The notes: generated from the letters alone by a model not told the origin. A stretch of 64,000 nucleotides of DNA from Faecalibacterium longum CLA-AA-H243 (GCF_020687245.1 NZ_JAJEQG010000008.1:1-64000), one strand, 5' to 3'; shown: positions 29,852 to 38,935, numbered from the stretch's first letter. Program-made: numbers and translations.

Positions 29852-30328
29852 TTACTCTGCGGCGGTATCCATTTCCCGGAGCAGGTTTACCATCTCGATG
29901 GCACTGACTGCACAGTCATAGCCTTTATTACCTGCTTTGGTGCCTGCCCGCTCGATGGCCTGTTCGATGTTTTCGGTGGTCAGAACACCAAAGAGGACGG
30001 GAACCCCGCTTTCCAGCGAGACCGTGGCAATGCCTTTGGAAACCTCATTGCACACATAGTCGTAATGGCTGGTAGAACCGCGAATCACGGCACCAAGGCA
30101 GATCACAGCATCATACTTTCCGCTTTTTGCCATTTTAGAGGCAACCAGTGGGATCTCAAAAGCACCCGGAACCCATGCAACATGAATATCAGCGTCCTGC
30201 ACATCGTGCCGGAGCAGACCATCCATTGCTCCGCTCAGAAGTTTGGACGTGATAAATTCGTTGAAGCGGGCAGCTACGATACCGACCTTGATGTTCTGAG
30301 AAACCAGCTTACCTTCAAATGTTTTCAT
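29852..30328 (-). CDS. ribH: 6,7-dimethyl-8-ribityllumazine synthase
   Basis: A 158-residue enzyme that condenses the ribityl pyrimidine from RibD with dihydroxybutanone phosphate from Rib[33 protein letters not shown] and GVLTTEN are the family motifs; the His in TSHYDYV acts in catalysis. Full length, expected to form 60-subunit shells. Fourth gene of the rib operon; the start follows GAGGT. Confidence 0.96.
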   Translation of the reverse strand: MKTFEGKLVSQNIKVGIVAARFNEFITSKLLSGAMDGLLRHDVQDADIHVAWVPGAFEIPLVASKMAKSGKYDAVICLGAVIRGSTSHYDYVCNEVSKGIATVSLESGVPVLFGVLTTENIEQAIERAGTKAGNKGYDCAVSAIEMVNLLREMDTAAE

Positions 30329-30349
30329 TTTTAAATACCTCTTTCGTTG

Positions 30350-31546
30350 TTAATATTCCAGAAGATGCCCCATCCGTGCCTGCTTCGTTTTCAGGTAAAA
30401 CAGGTCATACGGGGTCGCCGTCATCTGAATGGGTACGCGCTCGGAGATCTCCAGCCCAAACTCGGAGAGCTGATATACTTTGTCCGGGTTATTGGTAAGC
30501 AGGCGCAGGCTTTTTACGCCAAGTTCCCGGAGGATCTGTGCGCCGAGATAATACTCCCGTTCATCTCCATGGAACCCAAGAGCGAGATTGGCTTCCAGCG
30601 TATCCATGCCCTGCTCCTGAAGTTCATAGGCACGCAGCTTGTTGATCAGACCGATGCCCCGGCCTTCCTGCCGCATATAGAGCAGGATACCCCGGTCTTC
30701 TTTTTCGATCTGCGTCATGGCAGCGGCCAGCTGTTGGCCGCAGTCACAACGCAAAGAGCCAAATGTATCTCCTGTCAGGCATTCCGAGTGGACGCGGCAC
30801 AGAATATCCTTTCCATCGCCAATGTCACCTTTTACCAGTGCAATGTGATGCTCTCCGTTCAGGCGGCTCACAAAACCATAAGCTCTGAAGGTGCCATACT
30901 TGGTGGGCAGGTTCACTGCCGTCACCTGATCGACCAGTTTATCGTGACACTTGCGGTACTCCTGTAAATCACGGATGGTGATGAATTTGATCTGGAAACG
31001 CTCTGCCAGCTTTGCCAGTTCAGCGGTGCGCATCATCGTGCCATCCTCCCGCATGATCTCGCAGCACAGGCCGCATTCTTTCAGCCCTGCCAGACGGCAC
31101 AGGTCAACGGTTGCTTCCGTGTGACCGTTGCGCTCCAACACACCGTTCTTTTTTGCCAGAAGGGGGAACATATGGCCCGGTCTGCGGAAATCTTCTGCTT
31201 TTGCGTGATCGTCCACACAAGCCATCGCCGTAATGGAACGCTCTGCGGCAGAAATGCCCGTAGAAGTAGAAACGTGGTCGATGGACACCGTAAATGCCGT
31301 TTCATGGTTGTCGGTGTTATACTGCACCATCTGCGGAAATTGCAGCTTCTGGACGAAAGCCTCGGACATCGGCATACAGATCAGACCTTTGCCGTGGGTC
31401 GCCATAAAGTTGATGTTTTCGGTGGTGGCAAATTCGGCAGCACAGATGAAGTCCCCCTCGTTTTCACGGTCGGGGTCATCCGTTACCAGAATGATTTTTC
31501 CTTGCTTCAGGTCTTGCAAAGCTTCGGGAATGGTATTGAAGTTCAT
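30350..31546 (-). CDS. ribBA: Bifunctional DHBP synthase / GTP cyclohydrolase II
   Basis: A 398-residue fusion. Residues 1-200 make dihydroxybutanone phosphate from ribulose 5-phosphate: [10 protein letters not shown] binds the metal, and [10 protein letters not shown] and RRPGHMFPL are family motifs. Residues 205-398 open GTP, the first step of the pathway: SECLTGD, then CDCG give the zinc cysteines, and EGRGIGL with LTNNPDK complete the site. Both halves look intact. The start follows AAGGAGAG, 12 bp after ribE. Confidence 0.96.
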   Translation of the reverse strand: MNFNTIPEALQDLKQGKIILVTDDPDRENEGDFICAAEFATTENINFMATHGKGLICMPMSEAFVQKLQFPQMVQYNTDNHETAFTVSIDHVSTSTGISAAERSITAMACVDDHAKAEDFRRPGHMFPLLAKKNGVLERNGHTEATVDLCRLAGLKECGLCCEIMREDGTMMRTAELAKLAERFQIKFITIRDLQEYRKCHDKLVDQVTAVNLPTKYGTFRAYGFVSRLNGEHHIALVKGDIGDGKDILCRVHSECLTGDTFGSLRCDCGQQLAAAMTQIEKEDRGILLYMRQEGRGIGLINKLRAYELQEQGMDTLEANLALGFHGDEREYYLGAQILRELGVKSLRLLTNNPDKVYQLSEFGLEISERVPIQMTATPYDLFYLKTKQARMGHLLEY

Positions 31547-31558
31547 CGTAAACTCTCC

Positions 31559-32200
31559 TTAAAAGCCGCAGCGCAGCAGCATTTCTTTTGTGAGCGTGTT
31601 TTGCTTCGGTGTTTCTGATGGAAGCAGCCTCTCGATATATTTTCCAACAACATCGGTTTCCAAATTGACAAAATCCCCTTTGTGCCGTTGGTTCAGGTTC
31701 GTCTGACGGACGGTGTGCGGTATCGTGGACACGGAAAAGCCCGTAGGTTCCACCGCAGCCACGGTCAGGCTGATACCGTCTATTGTGATAGAGCCTTTTT
31801 CAACGACATAGCGAAGGATTGCAGGATCTGCATGAATGGTGTACCAGATAGCCGTATCGTCTTTTCGGATATTAGCAATGCGTCCGACGCCATCCACATG
31901 GCCTGCTACGATGTGTCCGCCAAAACGTCCGTTGGCCGGCATGGCACGTTCCAGATTGACAGCACTTCCAACGGTGAGCTGTGCAAGTGCAGAGCGGTTC
32001 AAGGTCTCGTGCATGACATCCGCAGCAAAGCTATCCGGGAAGAGCTGCCTGACGGTCAGACAGATGCCGTTGACGGCGATGCTGTCACCGATTCTGGTTT
32101 CTTCCAGAACCGTTTTTGCACGAACAGTCAGTACGGCAGAATGCTGTCCCCGATTGATGGATTTTATTGTTCCGACTTCTTCCACGATTCCGGTAAACAC
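31559..32200 (-). CDS. ribE: Riboflavin synthase, alpha chain
   Basis: A 213-residue enzyme that dismutates two lumazines into riboflavin and a pyrimidine. It is built of two similar lumazine-binding barrels: MFTGIVEEVG with NGICLTV near 45, and GHIVAGHVDG with DGISLTV near 145. It begins with GTG after GAGGTGGAG and overlaps ribD by 37 bp. All expected motifs are present. Confidence 0.95.
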   Translation of the reverse strand: MFTGIVEEVGTIKSINRGQHSAVLTVRAKTVLEETRIGDSIAVNGICLTVRQLFPDSFAADVMHETLNRSALAQLTVGSAVNLERAMPANGRFGGHIVAGHVDGVGRIANIRKDDTAIWYTIHADPAILRYVVEKGSITIDGISLTVAAVEPTGFSVSTIPHTVRQTNLNQRHKGDFVNLETDVVGKYIERLLPSETPKQNTLTKEMLLRCGF

Positions 32201-33288
32201 GGGTACTCCACCTCACTTTCGATCAGGAAATCTTTGCCAAGCTGTTCCAATCGGCTGTTCTTCAGGCGGAATGCAGCATCCGGAAGCGGGACACCTGCAC
32301 CCTCAATGGGTACTTTGGCATCCCTTCCTCCGAACAGCTTCGGGGCAATGTAAGCCTGTACCTGCTGCACGATGCCGCTTTCCAGTGCAGACCAGTTCAA
32401 GGTTCCGCCGCCTTCCAGCAGAATGCTGTCGATCTGCTCCTGCCCCAGCTGTTCCATCAGTTGCAGAAGATTCACATGACCGCAATGCGCTTCCAGACAA
32501 AGGACCCGGCACCCGGCCTGTTGATATGCCGCCTGCTTCTCCGGGTCGCCGCAGCAGGTCGCAAGAATGGTCGGAACCTGTTTGGCGGTCATGACCACCT
32601 GTGATTGCAGCGGTGTCCGCAAATGTGTATCACAGATGATCCGGACGGGATCACGGCCACCCTCTATCCGGCAGGTCAGCAGCGGGTCATCTGCTAGGAT
32701 GGTTCCGACTCCCACCATAATGCCGCGGAATCGGTGTCGCTGCCGTTGAACATGATTCCGGGCAATTTCCCCGGTGATCCATTTAGAAGCGCCTGTGTAT
32801 GTGGCGATTTTTCCATCCATCGTCATGGCGTATTTCATGGAAACGAAAGGGCGTTTTGTGGTGATATAGTGGAAGAATACCTTGTTCAGCGCATCGCATT
32901 CCTCTTGCAGAACATTTTCGGTCACATCTATGCCGTGTGCGCGCAGGATTGCAATTCCTTTTCCAGCCACCAGCGGATTCGGGTCAGCAGAACCCACGAC
33001 CACCCGGTGAATGCCCGCGTCCAGAATCGTATCCACGCAGGGCGGCTGCTTTCCGTAATGGCAGCACGGCTCCAATGTCACATACAGGGTCGCTCCCTGC
33101 GGATCTTCGGTGCAGGATGCCAGCGCATTGCGCTCCGCATGAGCCTGACCGTATCTCTGGTGCCAGCCCTGTCCGATGATCCTGCCCTCTTTTGCGACCA
33201 CGGCACCCACCATCGGGTTGGGAGATGTCCATCCGCAACCCTTTTTTGCAAGCTGCAAAGCCAGACGCATATACTCTTTGTCGTTCAT
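32164..33288 (-). CDS. ribD: Bifunctional riboflavin deaminase/reductase RibD
   Basis: A 374-residue fusion performing steps two and three of the pathway. The N-terminal deaminase has H50-A-E52, C75 and C84 as zinc site (TLEPCCHYGKQPPC). The C-terminal NADPH reductase covers about 145-374, with FVSMKYAMTMDGKIAT and ILLEGGGTLN. The ATG at 33288 lies 8 bp after GGAGG; an upstream ATG at 33321 falls inside the riboswitch terminator and is rejected. First gene of the operon, under the FMN riboswitch. Confidence 0.96.
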   Translation of the reverse strand: MNDKEYMRLALQLAKKGCGWTSPNPMVGAVVAKEGRIIGQGWHQRYGQAHAERNALASCTEDPQGATLYVTLEPCCHYGKQPPCVDTILDAGIHRVVVGSADPNPLVAGKGIAILRAHGIDVTENVLQEECDALNKVFFHYITTKRPFVSMKYAMTMDGKIATYTGASKWITGEIARNHVQRQRHRFRGIMVGVGTILADDPLLTCRIEGGRDPVRIICDTHLRTPLQSQVVMTAKQVPTILATCCGDPEKQAAYQQAGCRVLCLEAHCGHVNLLQLMEQLGQEQIDSILLEGGGTLNWSALESGIVQQVQAYIAPKLFGGRDAKVPIEGAGVPLPDAAFRLKNSRLEQLGKDFLIESEVEYPCLPESWKKSEQ

Positions 33289-33300
33289 CGTGTTGCCTCC

Positions 33301-33334
33301 AAAAGAAAAAGCCCTGAACAAAAACGTTCAGGGC
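33301..33334 (-). terminator. Expression-platform terminator of the FMN riboswitch
   Basis: GCCCTGAAC and GTTCAGGGC pair perfectly around 6 nt and are followed, leftward, by TTTTTCTTTT. It lies between the aptamer and ribD, so it would stop transcription when FMN is bound. Confidence 0.9.
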
Positions 33335-33443
33335 AAGCCGAAAAGACACAAGGGACCCTTGTGCAAAAAAGAAAGCTCCAGAATGCAAACGCATCCCAGA
33401 GCAGCCTCCACAAGCGCCGAACCGTGCGGGCTCTGCGCTTGGT

Positions 33444-33550
33444 ATCTTCTTTCATCCAGACTGTACTGTCGGCTTCGGAGTTTCACCGAATCATGCCTTA
33501 CGGCTCGTGGGCTGTACCACCGGTAGGGAATCGCACCCTGCCCTGAAGAT
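33444..33550 (-). ncRNA. FMN riboswitch (RFN element) aptamer
   Basis: Read leftward it has P1 ATCTTC/GAAGAT, then the highly conserved blocks AGGGCAGGGTGCGATTCCC, TACCGGTGGT, AGCCCACGAGC, GATTCGGTGAAACTCCGA and GCCGACAGT...AGTCTGGATG. This is a nearly canonical RFN element. With the terminator at 33301-33334 it would shut off the rib operon when FMN is plentiful. Confidence 0.96.
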
Positions 33551-33571
33551 TTCTGATTCAATTACAGCGGC

Positions 33572-33600
33572 ATTATAGCACGGCTCCTTTCGGATTGCAA
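33572..33600 (-). promoter_or_regulatory. Promoter of the riboflavin operon
   Basis: Leftward TTGCAA (33595-33600) and TATAAT (33572-33577), spacing 17 bp, about 15 bp before the aptamer. Confidence 0.85.
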
Positions 33601-33770
33601 GGGCATTCTGCAAACCGGGACGAAACCGGGATGAAGATGGGTACGAAACTTTTTGACTATTATTGCCTTGTCAAGAGGGTAGGCGTCGTCCAGCCCTCTC
33701 TCTTTTTGCCAAAGTTTCCCTTGCTTTTTCTTGCACCCTGCCGAAATCAGCGTATTCCCAAAACTTTTTG

Positions 33771-33799
33771 TTGACACGGCTCGATTTTTGTGGTAATCT
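33771..33799 (+). promoter_or_regulatory. Rightward promoter of the replication/mobilization genes
   Basis: TTGACA and TAATCT, spacing 17 bp. Confidence 0.6.
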
Positions 33800-33982
33800 A
33801 TCCCAACAATTGAATATAACATATTTTTACATATTCGTTCAGACCCTGCGGGGCTGAACATTTTGGCTTTCAGCCGTTACATAACCGACTAGCATGACCT
33901 TCCAGAAAAAGCGAAGGCATGGCTGGTCTGTTTTGTGACGGCTTTTTTGTTGCCGTTTTGCCTGTTGAACCTTGAAAACCGC

Positions 33983-34177
33983 ATGACCGTCTGCATGGGA
34001 TACCCGGCGATGACCCCCAAGTGGGAGAGCCGGAAAACGCCGCCGGAAGGGGGCAGGAAAGCCATGCAGGGAGAACGGCAGGATGTTGATTTCCCAGTTG
34101 CGGAGAAAAACGATGTGCTCAAAATGATCACATCGTTTTTCCGTAACGCCAAGAAAGGACGGTGTGCCTATGAGTAA
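33983..34177 (+). CDS. Possible small ORF before the helicase gene
   Basis: A 64-residue frame starting ATGACCGTCTGC and ending TAA at 34175-34177, overlapping the helicase start by 8 bp. It is charged and hydrophilic, ends KKGRCAYE and resembles nothing I know. The overlap suggests coupling, but no strong ribosome site is seen. It could be a remnant of the primase half missing from the helicase. Confidence 0.35.
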   Translation: MTVCMGYPAMTPKWESRKTPPEGGRKAMQGERQDVDFPVAEKNDVLKMITSFFRNAKKGRCAYE

Positions 34178-35489
34178 TTTTACCCCTGCATGGTTCAAGA
34201 AAGGTTTTTTCAACGAATCCCTGTTCTGTGACGATTTTCTGAGCATCCACCAACTGCTTTACTCGAATGGCGCATTTTTCACCCCGGACGGCAGAATGGT
34301 GGACCCCATGCCCCTGCGGTGTGAGATCTTCGAGATGATGCGTGAATACGTCGGGGCGAACCTTGCCAAGAAGGTCACCAATGTGGTGGACGTGCTGAAA
34401 CTGGCGGCACAGGTGGAGGACTTTCCGCCTGTCACCGACCGCATCGCACTGGCAAACGGCACCCTGTATCTGGACGGTACCTTTCAGGAGGGCAAGCCGG
34501 AGATCGTGCGCAACCGCCTGCCTGTCAAGTATGACCCGAAAGCCGCCCAGCCCGTCCACTGGCTGCGGTTTCTGTCCGACCTGCTCTACCCGGAGGACAT
34601 CCCCACCGTGCAGGAGTTCATCGGCTACTGCCTGATTCCCAGCAATAAGGGCCAGCGCATGATGGTCATCAAGGGCAACGGCGGCGAGGGCAAGTCGCAG
34701 ATCGGTGTGGTGCTGTCCCGGCTGTTCGGCTGCAACATGAAGGATGGCAGCATCGGCAAGATCTCGGAGAACCGCTTCGCCCGTGCTGACCTGGAGCACA
34801 CCCTGCTCTGCGTGGACGACGATATGCGGATGGAAGCCCTGCGCCAGACCAACTATGTCAAGTCCATCGTGACCGCACAGGGGCAGATGGACTTGGAGCG
34901 CAAGGGCAAGCAGAGCTATCAGGGTTGGATGTACGCCCGCCTGCTGGCGTTCAGCAATGGCGATTTGCAGGCATTGTATGACCGCTCGGACGGTTTCTAT
35001 CGTCGTCAGCTCATCTTGACCACCAAGGATAAGCCCCTGTCTCGTGTGGATGACCCGGACATTGCCGAGAAGATGGCGGCAGAGGTCGAGGGCATCCTGC
35101 TGTGGGCATTTGAGGGCTTGCAGCGGCTGGTGAAGAATGGCTTCCAGTTCACCGAGAGTGACCGTGCCAAGCGCAACCGGGAACTGGTGAAGCGGGACAA
35201 CAACAATGTGTTTGATTTCCTCGAATCCGAGGGCTACATCCGCCTGAAGGCGGATGCCTGCACCAGCTCGAAAGAGCTGTATGAGGTCTACAAGATGTGG
35301 TGCGAGGAGAACAGCCTGAATGCGATCAAGGCCAGAGGGTTCAGCGATGCGCTGATCGCCAACCAGCGCAGGTATAATCTGGAATCCACCAACAACATCG
35401 TCAATTCGTCCGGGCGGCGTGTCCGGGGCTTTATCGGCATTGAAGCCCTTGTGCAGCCCGACCTTACTCCCAACAGTTGGCGAGTATGA
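34170..35489 (+). CDS. D5/P4-type SF3 helicase (DUF5906-like) for element replication
   Basis: A 439-residue protein. A D5-type N-terminal region (about 10-125) leads to an SF3 helicase: Walker A G169-N-G-G-E-G-K-S176, Walker B near LLCVDDD (213-218) and the Asn-containing motif C in LLAFSNGD. C-terminal winged-helix-like sequence follows. P4-type replication proteins usually also carry an N-terminal primase; here it is missing, so the protein may rely on the host primase. The ATG at 34170 follows AAAGGA; a GTG at 34164 is also possible. Expected to unwind the element's origin, perhaps the hairpin field just downstream. Confidence 0.85.
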   Translation: MSNFTPAWFKKGFFNESLFCDDFLSIHQLLYSNGAFFTPDGRMVDPMPLRCEIFEMMREYVGANLAKKVTNVVDVLKLAAQVEDFPPVTDRIALANGTLYLDGTFQEGKPEIVRNRLPVKYDPKAAQPVHWLRFLSDLLYPEDIPTVQEFIGYCLIPSNKGQRMMVIKGNGGEGKSQIGVVLSRLFGCNMKDGSIGKISENRFARADLEHTLLCVDDDMRMEALRQTNYVKSIVTAQGQMDLERKGKQSYQGWMYARLLAFSNGDLQALYDRSDGFYRRQLILTTKDKPLSRVDDPDIAEKMAAEVEGILLWAFEGLQRLVKNGFQFTESDRAKRNRELVKRDNNNVFDFLESEGYIRLKADACTSSKELYEVYKMWCEENSLNAIKARGFSDALIANQRRYNLESTNNIVNSSGRRVRGFIGIEALVQPDLTPNSWRV

Positions 35490-35518
35490 CCCCCTATAAA
35501 GGAGAATTTGGGTGTTTT

Positions 35519-35571
35519 GCTGCGTACGTGTGTACGCAGCAGTCGGCTTTCTCTGTACGCACGTACGCAGC
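35519..35571 (+). repeat. GTACGC iterons with inverted repeat
   Basis: GCTGCGTAC and GTACGCAGC face each other around GTGT, followed by GTACGC at 35555-35560 and GTACGCAGC at 35563-35571. Confidence 0.75.
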
Positions 35572-35602
35572 GATTGACCGAAAACGCGCCATATAAGGGG
35601 CT

Positions 35603-35633
35603 TTGGTTGGTGGTCAAAACGACCACCAACCAA
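35603..35633. repeat. 13-bp-arm inverted repeat
   Basis: TTGGTTGGTGGTC and GACCACCAACCAA are perfectly complementary around the loop AAAAC. No T-tract follows, so it is not a terminator. Confidence 0.85.
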
Positions 35634-35732
35634 CCCCATAGCGTTAAGTGCCGGAAAGCGGCACTTGCCAGCATCCACCCAAATCCCCAAAATGGGAATC
35701 AGTGTGAGATGGCCGTTATCAGACCGTCTATC

Positions 35733-35759
35733 TGCCTGTTACCATTTTGGTAACAGGCA
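35733..35759. repeat. 11-bp-arm inverted repeat
   Basis: TGCCTGTTACC and GGTAACAGGCA around ATTTT. Perfect pairing. Confidence 0.85.
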
Positions 35760-35763
35760 AAAC

Positions 35764-35786
35764 CAGTGGGTCAAAATGACCCACTG
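35764..35786. repeat. 9-bp-arm inverted repeat
   Basis: CAGTGGGTC and GACCCACTG around AAAAT, starting 5 bp after the previous repeat. Confidence 0.85.
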
Positions 35787-35875
35787 AAAAAGCCGGACGA
35801 GCTGCGGGCAGGGATTCGCAAATCGTTGCTTGTCAGCTTGCCCGGTGCAGGAGTGCAGAGGGTGCAGCCCTTTGC

Positions 35876-35912
35876 CCCAGTGATATGATGCTGTGCGTCA
35901 TATGCTACTGGG
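35876..35912 (+). other. Candidate oriT stem-loop
   Basis: CCCAGT...ACTGGG and inside it ATATGATG...CGTCATAT pair around CTGTG. MobV relaxases act at an inverted repeat just upstream of their own gene, and this one ends 62 bp before the relaxase start. No nick site can be assigned from sequence. Confidence 0.5.
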
Positions 35913-35974
35913 TATTATCTGGCGCAAAACGGCGGCAGATTCAGCAGCTTCGCTGCTGCGTTCTCCCTGCCAAG

Positions 35975-37225
35975 ATGTTGAAACGGAGGGATGTCTATCT
36001 GAAGTTAACACGACACAATGGACGAGCCGGAGCACACGGCACCTATAACCCAAAGCACAATGACCGCAGTTTTAACCTTGCTAACAGTGAGCACATCGAC
36101 CCGGAACGAGCCAAGGGCAACATCTACTGGGACTGCTTTCACGGTTTCCGTTCGGCTCTCGACCCGCAAGACCCGGATGATTTGGCTGCGACTTTCTCGG
36201 ATGTGGAACGGCAGTTCTACGAAACCCACTACACGGCCTTTGTTGAAAGCCAGAACGAACGCAACGCCAAGATCCGGCACACGGAGCGCAACCGCTCCAT
36301 TCCTGACCTGCTGTCCAGCCGCAAGACCTGTCCGGAAGAGACCATCTACCAACTTGGAACGCTGGATGAACACGCTTCGGCAGAGGACTTGCTGAACATC
36401 GTCACCGAGTTCATTGACGAGTTCAAGACTAAGTTTGGCGAACACGTTCACGTTCTGGACTGGGCGCTGCATCTGGACGAAAGCACACCCCACATCCACG
36501 AGCGTCATGTGTTCGACTGCGGGAACAAGTACGGCGAGGTGGCACCCCAGCAGGAAAAGGCATTGGAAGTGTTGGGCTTCAACCTGCCCGACCCGGACAA
36601 GCCCCTCAGCCGCCGCAACAACCGCAAAATCACCTTCGATGCAGCCTGCCGGAAGATGCTGTTTGAAATCGCCAAACGTCATGGTCTGGAATTGGAGGAA
36701 GAAGCGGAGTACGGCAACCGCAAGTATCTCGAAAAGCAGGACTTCATCCTTGCCAAGCAGAAGGAGCAGCTTGCCGCCCAGCAGAGCAAGCTGGACGAAC
36801 TGACCCTGAAAGTTTCGGATATGGAGACCCTGCTGGAAAATGTTTCGGCTGCGGCCTATGACAAGGCGGTGGAGGTCGTGACGGACGTGGTACGCACCGA
36901 GACCCGCAAGGAAGATATGCGGATGATCGAGGACACGAAGAAGTGGGTGCTGTCGCCAGAGAGAAAGGCTCCCAAGGTTACACGGGAGTACACTGCCAAA
37001 CATCTGGACACTGTGCTGGACAAGTTTCTCAAGACCATGCAAACCACCACTACCCGCTTGCAGGAGAAGCTGCTGAAGCCGGAAGTCCGGCAGAAGGGCA
37101 AGGAGCAGGTCAAGGAGAAAGCACGAGATTCCGTTCTGCAACTGCTGAACCGCTTGCAGGCAGAACAGGCACAAAACAAACCAGCGGCACAACCCCGCAC
37201 ACAGGAGGGGCACTCGGAAATCTGA
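35975..37225 (+). CDS. MobV/Mob_Pre-family relaxase
   Basis: A 416-residue relaxase. H166-L-D168-E169-S-T-P-H173-I-H175 matches the HxDExxPHxH metal-binding motif of MobV (Pre/Mob) enzymes, which nick oriT and start DNA transfer. The N-terminal KLTRHNGRAGAHGTYNPKH is also typical, with an early His/Asn. Residues from about 250 to the end are helical and likely coiled coil. The start at 35975 is set by similarity of that N-terminus; the ribosome site is weak, and a frame open to 35885 would run through the stem-loop. It would use another element's secretion machinery. Confidence 0.88.
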   Translation: MLKRRDVYLKLTRHNGRAGAHGTYNPKHNDRSFNLANSEHIDPERAKGNIYWDCFHGFRSALDPQDPDDLAATFSDVERQFYETHYTAFVESQNERNAKIRHTERNRSIPDLLSSRKTCPEETIYQLGTLDEHASAEDLLNIVTEFIDEFKTKFGEHVHVLDWALHLDESTPHIHERHVFDCGNKYGEVAPQQEKALEVLGFNLPDPDKPLSRRNNRKITFDAACRKMLFEIAKRHGLELEEEAEYGNRKYLEKQDFILAKQKEQLAAQQSKLDELTLKVSDMETLLENVSAAAYDKAVEVVTDVVRTETRKEDMRMIEDTKKWVLSPERKAPKVTREYTAKHLDTVLDKFLKTMQTTTTRLQEKLLKPEVRQKGKEQVKEKARDSVLQLLNRLQAEQAQNKPAAQPRTQEGHSEI

Positions 37226-37302
37226 ACCTCATCGGGAGAGTTCGGAGCAGAAAGCTGGCACTTTCTGCCCCGGCACCCGGTTACAAGGATATGGAGGTGC
37301 AA

Positions 37303-37590
37303 GTGAAAGAAGTTTGCGTTTGCGAAGCAATGAAGTCCCCAGTGGGGACTTTAAGCAACGGAACGGTCTTGCGTCAGCAAGATGGAGGGACTAAGTCCCG
37401 ACAAGTTCCGATTTGGCAAAAGAGTAATCTGACCTTGGAGGAAGCGGCGGCTTACTCTGGGATCGGTATCAATAAACTGCGGTCAATGACCGATAGCGAT
37501 GAATGCAAGTTCGTCCTTTGGAACGGAACCAAACGGCTGATCAAACGCCGTAAGCTGGACGAATATCTGGACAAGGCATTCTCGATCTGA
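37303..37590 (+). CDS. Excisionase-family DNA-binding protein
   Basis: A 95-residue protein. Residues 40-95 (NLTLEEAAAYSGIGINKL through KRLIKRRKLDEYLDKA) are a winged-helix MerR/Xis-type fold close to the Tn916 excisionase type. The GTG at 37303 has GGAGGT directly upstream; an ATG at 37291 overlaps that site and an ATG at 37330 has none. It lies 108 bp before the integrase gene, where it would set the direction of recombination toward excision. Confidence 0.85.
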   Translation: MKEVCVCEAMKSPVGTLSNGTVLRQQDGGTKSRQVPIWQKSNLTLEEAAAYSGIGINKLRSMTDSDECKFVLWNGTKRLIKRRKLDEYLDKAFSI

Positions 37591-37697
37591 TGCGGTTCAA
37601 AAATTGACCGTTTGATGTTGCAGGGAGTCTTGCGTCATGGTATACTCATGGCGTAAGGCTCCTTTTCAACATTCTGTGAATGAAAAGGAGAGTTTAT

Positions 37698-38930
37698 ATG
37701 CAAAGACGTAAAGATAATAAAGGCCGTGTTTTGAAGGATGGCGAGGTCTACCGCAAGAGCGATGGGCTGTATATGTACCGTTGGACTGCGAAAAACGGAA
37801 AACGCCATACCATCTATGATGCAACCTTGGAGGGGCTGCGCGAAAAGGAAGAGAAGATCCAGCACGACTTGGCAGATGGCCTCCGCATCCCGGAGTGCAG
37901 CCTGACCCTGAATGACCTGTTTGAACTGTGGCGTAAGAACAAGGTGGGCTTGAAAGAGCATACCTTCGCCAATTACGTTTATATGTACAATCGGTTCGTC
38001 CGGGATGAGATCGGCATGATGAAGCTCAAGGACATTCGCAAGTCGGATATCCGCAGCTACTACAATGGCATCGTCCGCAATGGCAAGATGGCGTTGAACA
38101 CGCTGGAAACCATCCAGAATGTTCTCCATCAGGTCTTTGCGGTGGCGGTGGACGATGAGTACATCCGTGTGAATCCCACGGATGGTGTCCTGACGGCCAT
38201 TAAAGCCGCCCACCAGTACGAAACGCCCAAACGACACGCTCTGACCCTGCCCCAGCAGCAGGCGTTTCTGAATTTCATCAAGAAAACGCCGAAGTTCCAG
38301 CACTGGCTCCCGATGTTCACCTTCATGCTGGGTACCGGATGCCGCATCTCGGAAACGGTTGGCCTGTGCTGGGGTGACATCGACTTCGAGAGTGGGTTTA
38401 TCACCATCCAGCACAATCTGGTGTACCATGACCACGAGGTCGGTGGCTGCTATTTCACCATGTCCACCCCCAAGACTGCCGCCGGTAAGCGGGCAATTCC
38501 AATCTTGCCCGAAGTGCGGAAAGCGCTGGAGCAGGAACGCACCAACCAGCAGGAGCTGGAACTGGTATGCGAATACGAAATCGACGGAATCTCGGACTTC
38601 GTATTCCTGAACCGCTTCGGCCAGCCGCAGAATCCGCAGACGGTCAACCGCGCCATCAAGCGCATCAGTGTGGCCTACAACGAAGCCGAGCTGGAAAAGG
38701 CCGAAAAGGAAAAGCGGGAACCGCAGCTGCTGCCGCCTTTCTCCTGCCATAATCTCCGGCACACATTCTGTACCCGGCTGTGCGAAAATGAGACCAACCT
38801 GAAGATCATTCAGGATATCATGGGACACCGGGACATCAGCACCACGATGGAGATTTACGCAGAAGCCACCAAGGAAGCCAAAGCCCATTCCTTTACAAAT
38901 CTGAACGGTAAACTGGGCATTTCGGTCTGA
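37698..38930 (+). CDS. Tyrosine-type site-specific integrase
   Basis: A 410-residue recombinase. Residues 1-60 form an arm-binding domain, 70-165 the SAM-like core-binding domain and 180-400 the catalytic domain with R216 (GCRISE), H351-x-x-R354, H377 and nucleophile Y387 (MEIYAEA). Layout and length match Tn916/phage-type integrases. The ATG follows AAAAGGAGAG. It lies next to the right attachment site and almost certainly catalyses insertion at the lysS 3' end. Confidence 0.95.
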   Translation: MQRRKDNKGRVLKDGEVYRKSDGLYMYRWTAKNGKRHTIYDATLEGLREKEEKIQHDLADGLRIPECSLTLNDLFELWRKNKVGLKEHTFANYVYMYNRFVRDEIGMMKLKDIRKSDIRSYYNGIVRNGKMALNTLETIQNVLHQVFAVAVDDEYIRVNPTDGVLTAIKAAHQYETPKRHALTLPQQQAFLNFIKKTPKFQHWLPMFTFMLGTGCRISETVGLCWGDIDFESGFITIQHNLVYHDHEVGGCYFTMSTPKTAAGKRAIPILPEVRKALEQERTNQQELELVCEYEIDGISDFVFLNRFGQPQNPQTVNRAIKRISVAYNEAELEKAEKEKREPQLLPPFSCHNLRHTFCTRLCENETNLKIIQDIMGHRDISTTMEIYAEATKEAKAHSFTNLNGKLGISV

Positions 38931-38935
38931 AATCT

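Larger units (their letters stand above)
33289..34169. other. Divergent control region between ribD and the helicase gene
   Basis: From left to right: the riboswitch terminator, linker hairpin, FMN aptamer, rib promoter, a gene-free part of about 170 bp, a rightward promoter at 33771-33799 and a leader of about 370 nt before the helicase gene, in which only one small frame (33983-34177) looks plausible. Confidence 0.7.
35490..35974. other. Origin-like field of inverted repeats upstream of the relaxase
   Basis: No gene. Inverted repeats occur at 35519-35540 (9-bp arms), 35603-35633 (13-bp arms), 35646-35666 (8 bp), 35733-35759 (11 bp), 35764-35786 (9 bp), 35876-35912 (large, imperfect) and 35942-35958 (7 bp). 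GTACGC is iterated at 35532, 35555 and 35563. Position between replication and mobilization genes points to a replication and/or transfer origin. Confidence 0.7.

Noticed and set aside
33562-33861. Minus-strand frame of 99 codons upstream of the FMN riboswitch
   Set aside because: It covers the rib promoter and has no ribosome site.
35519-35786. CRISPR array
   Set aside because: The repeats are inverted, not regularly spaced direct repeats, and no cas gene is near.
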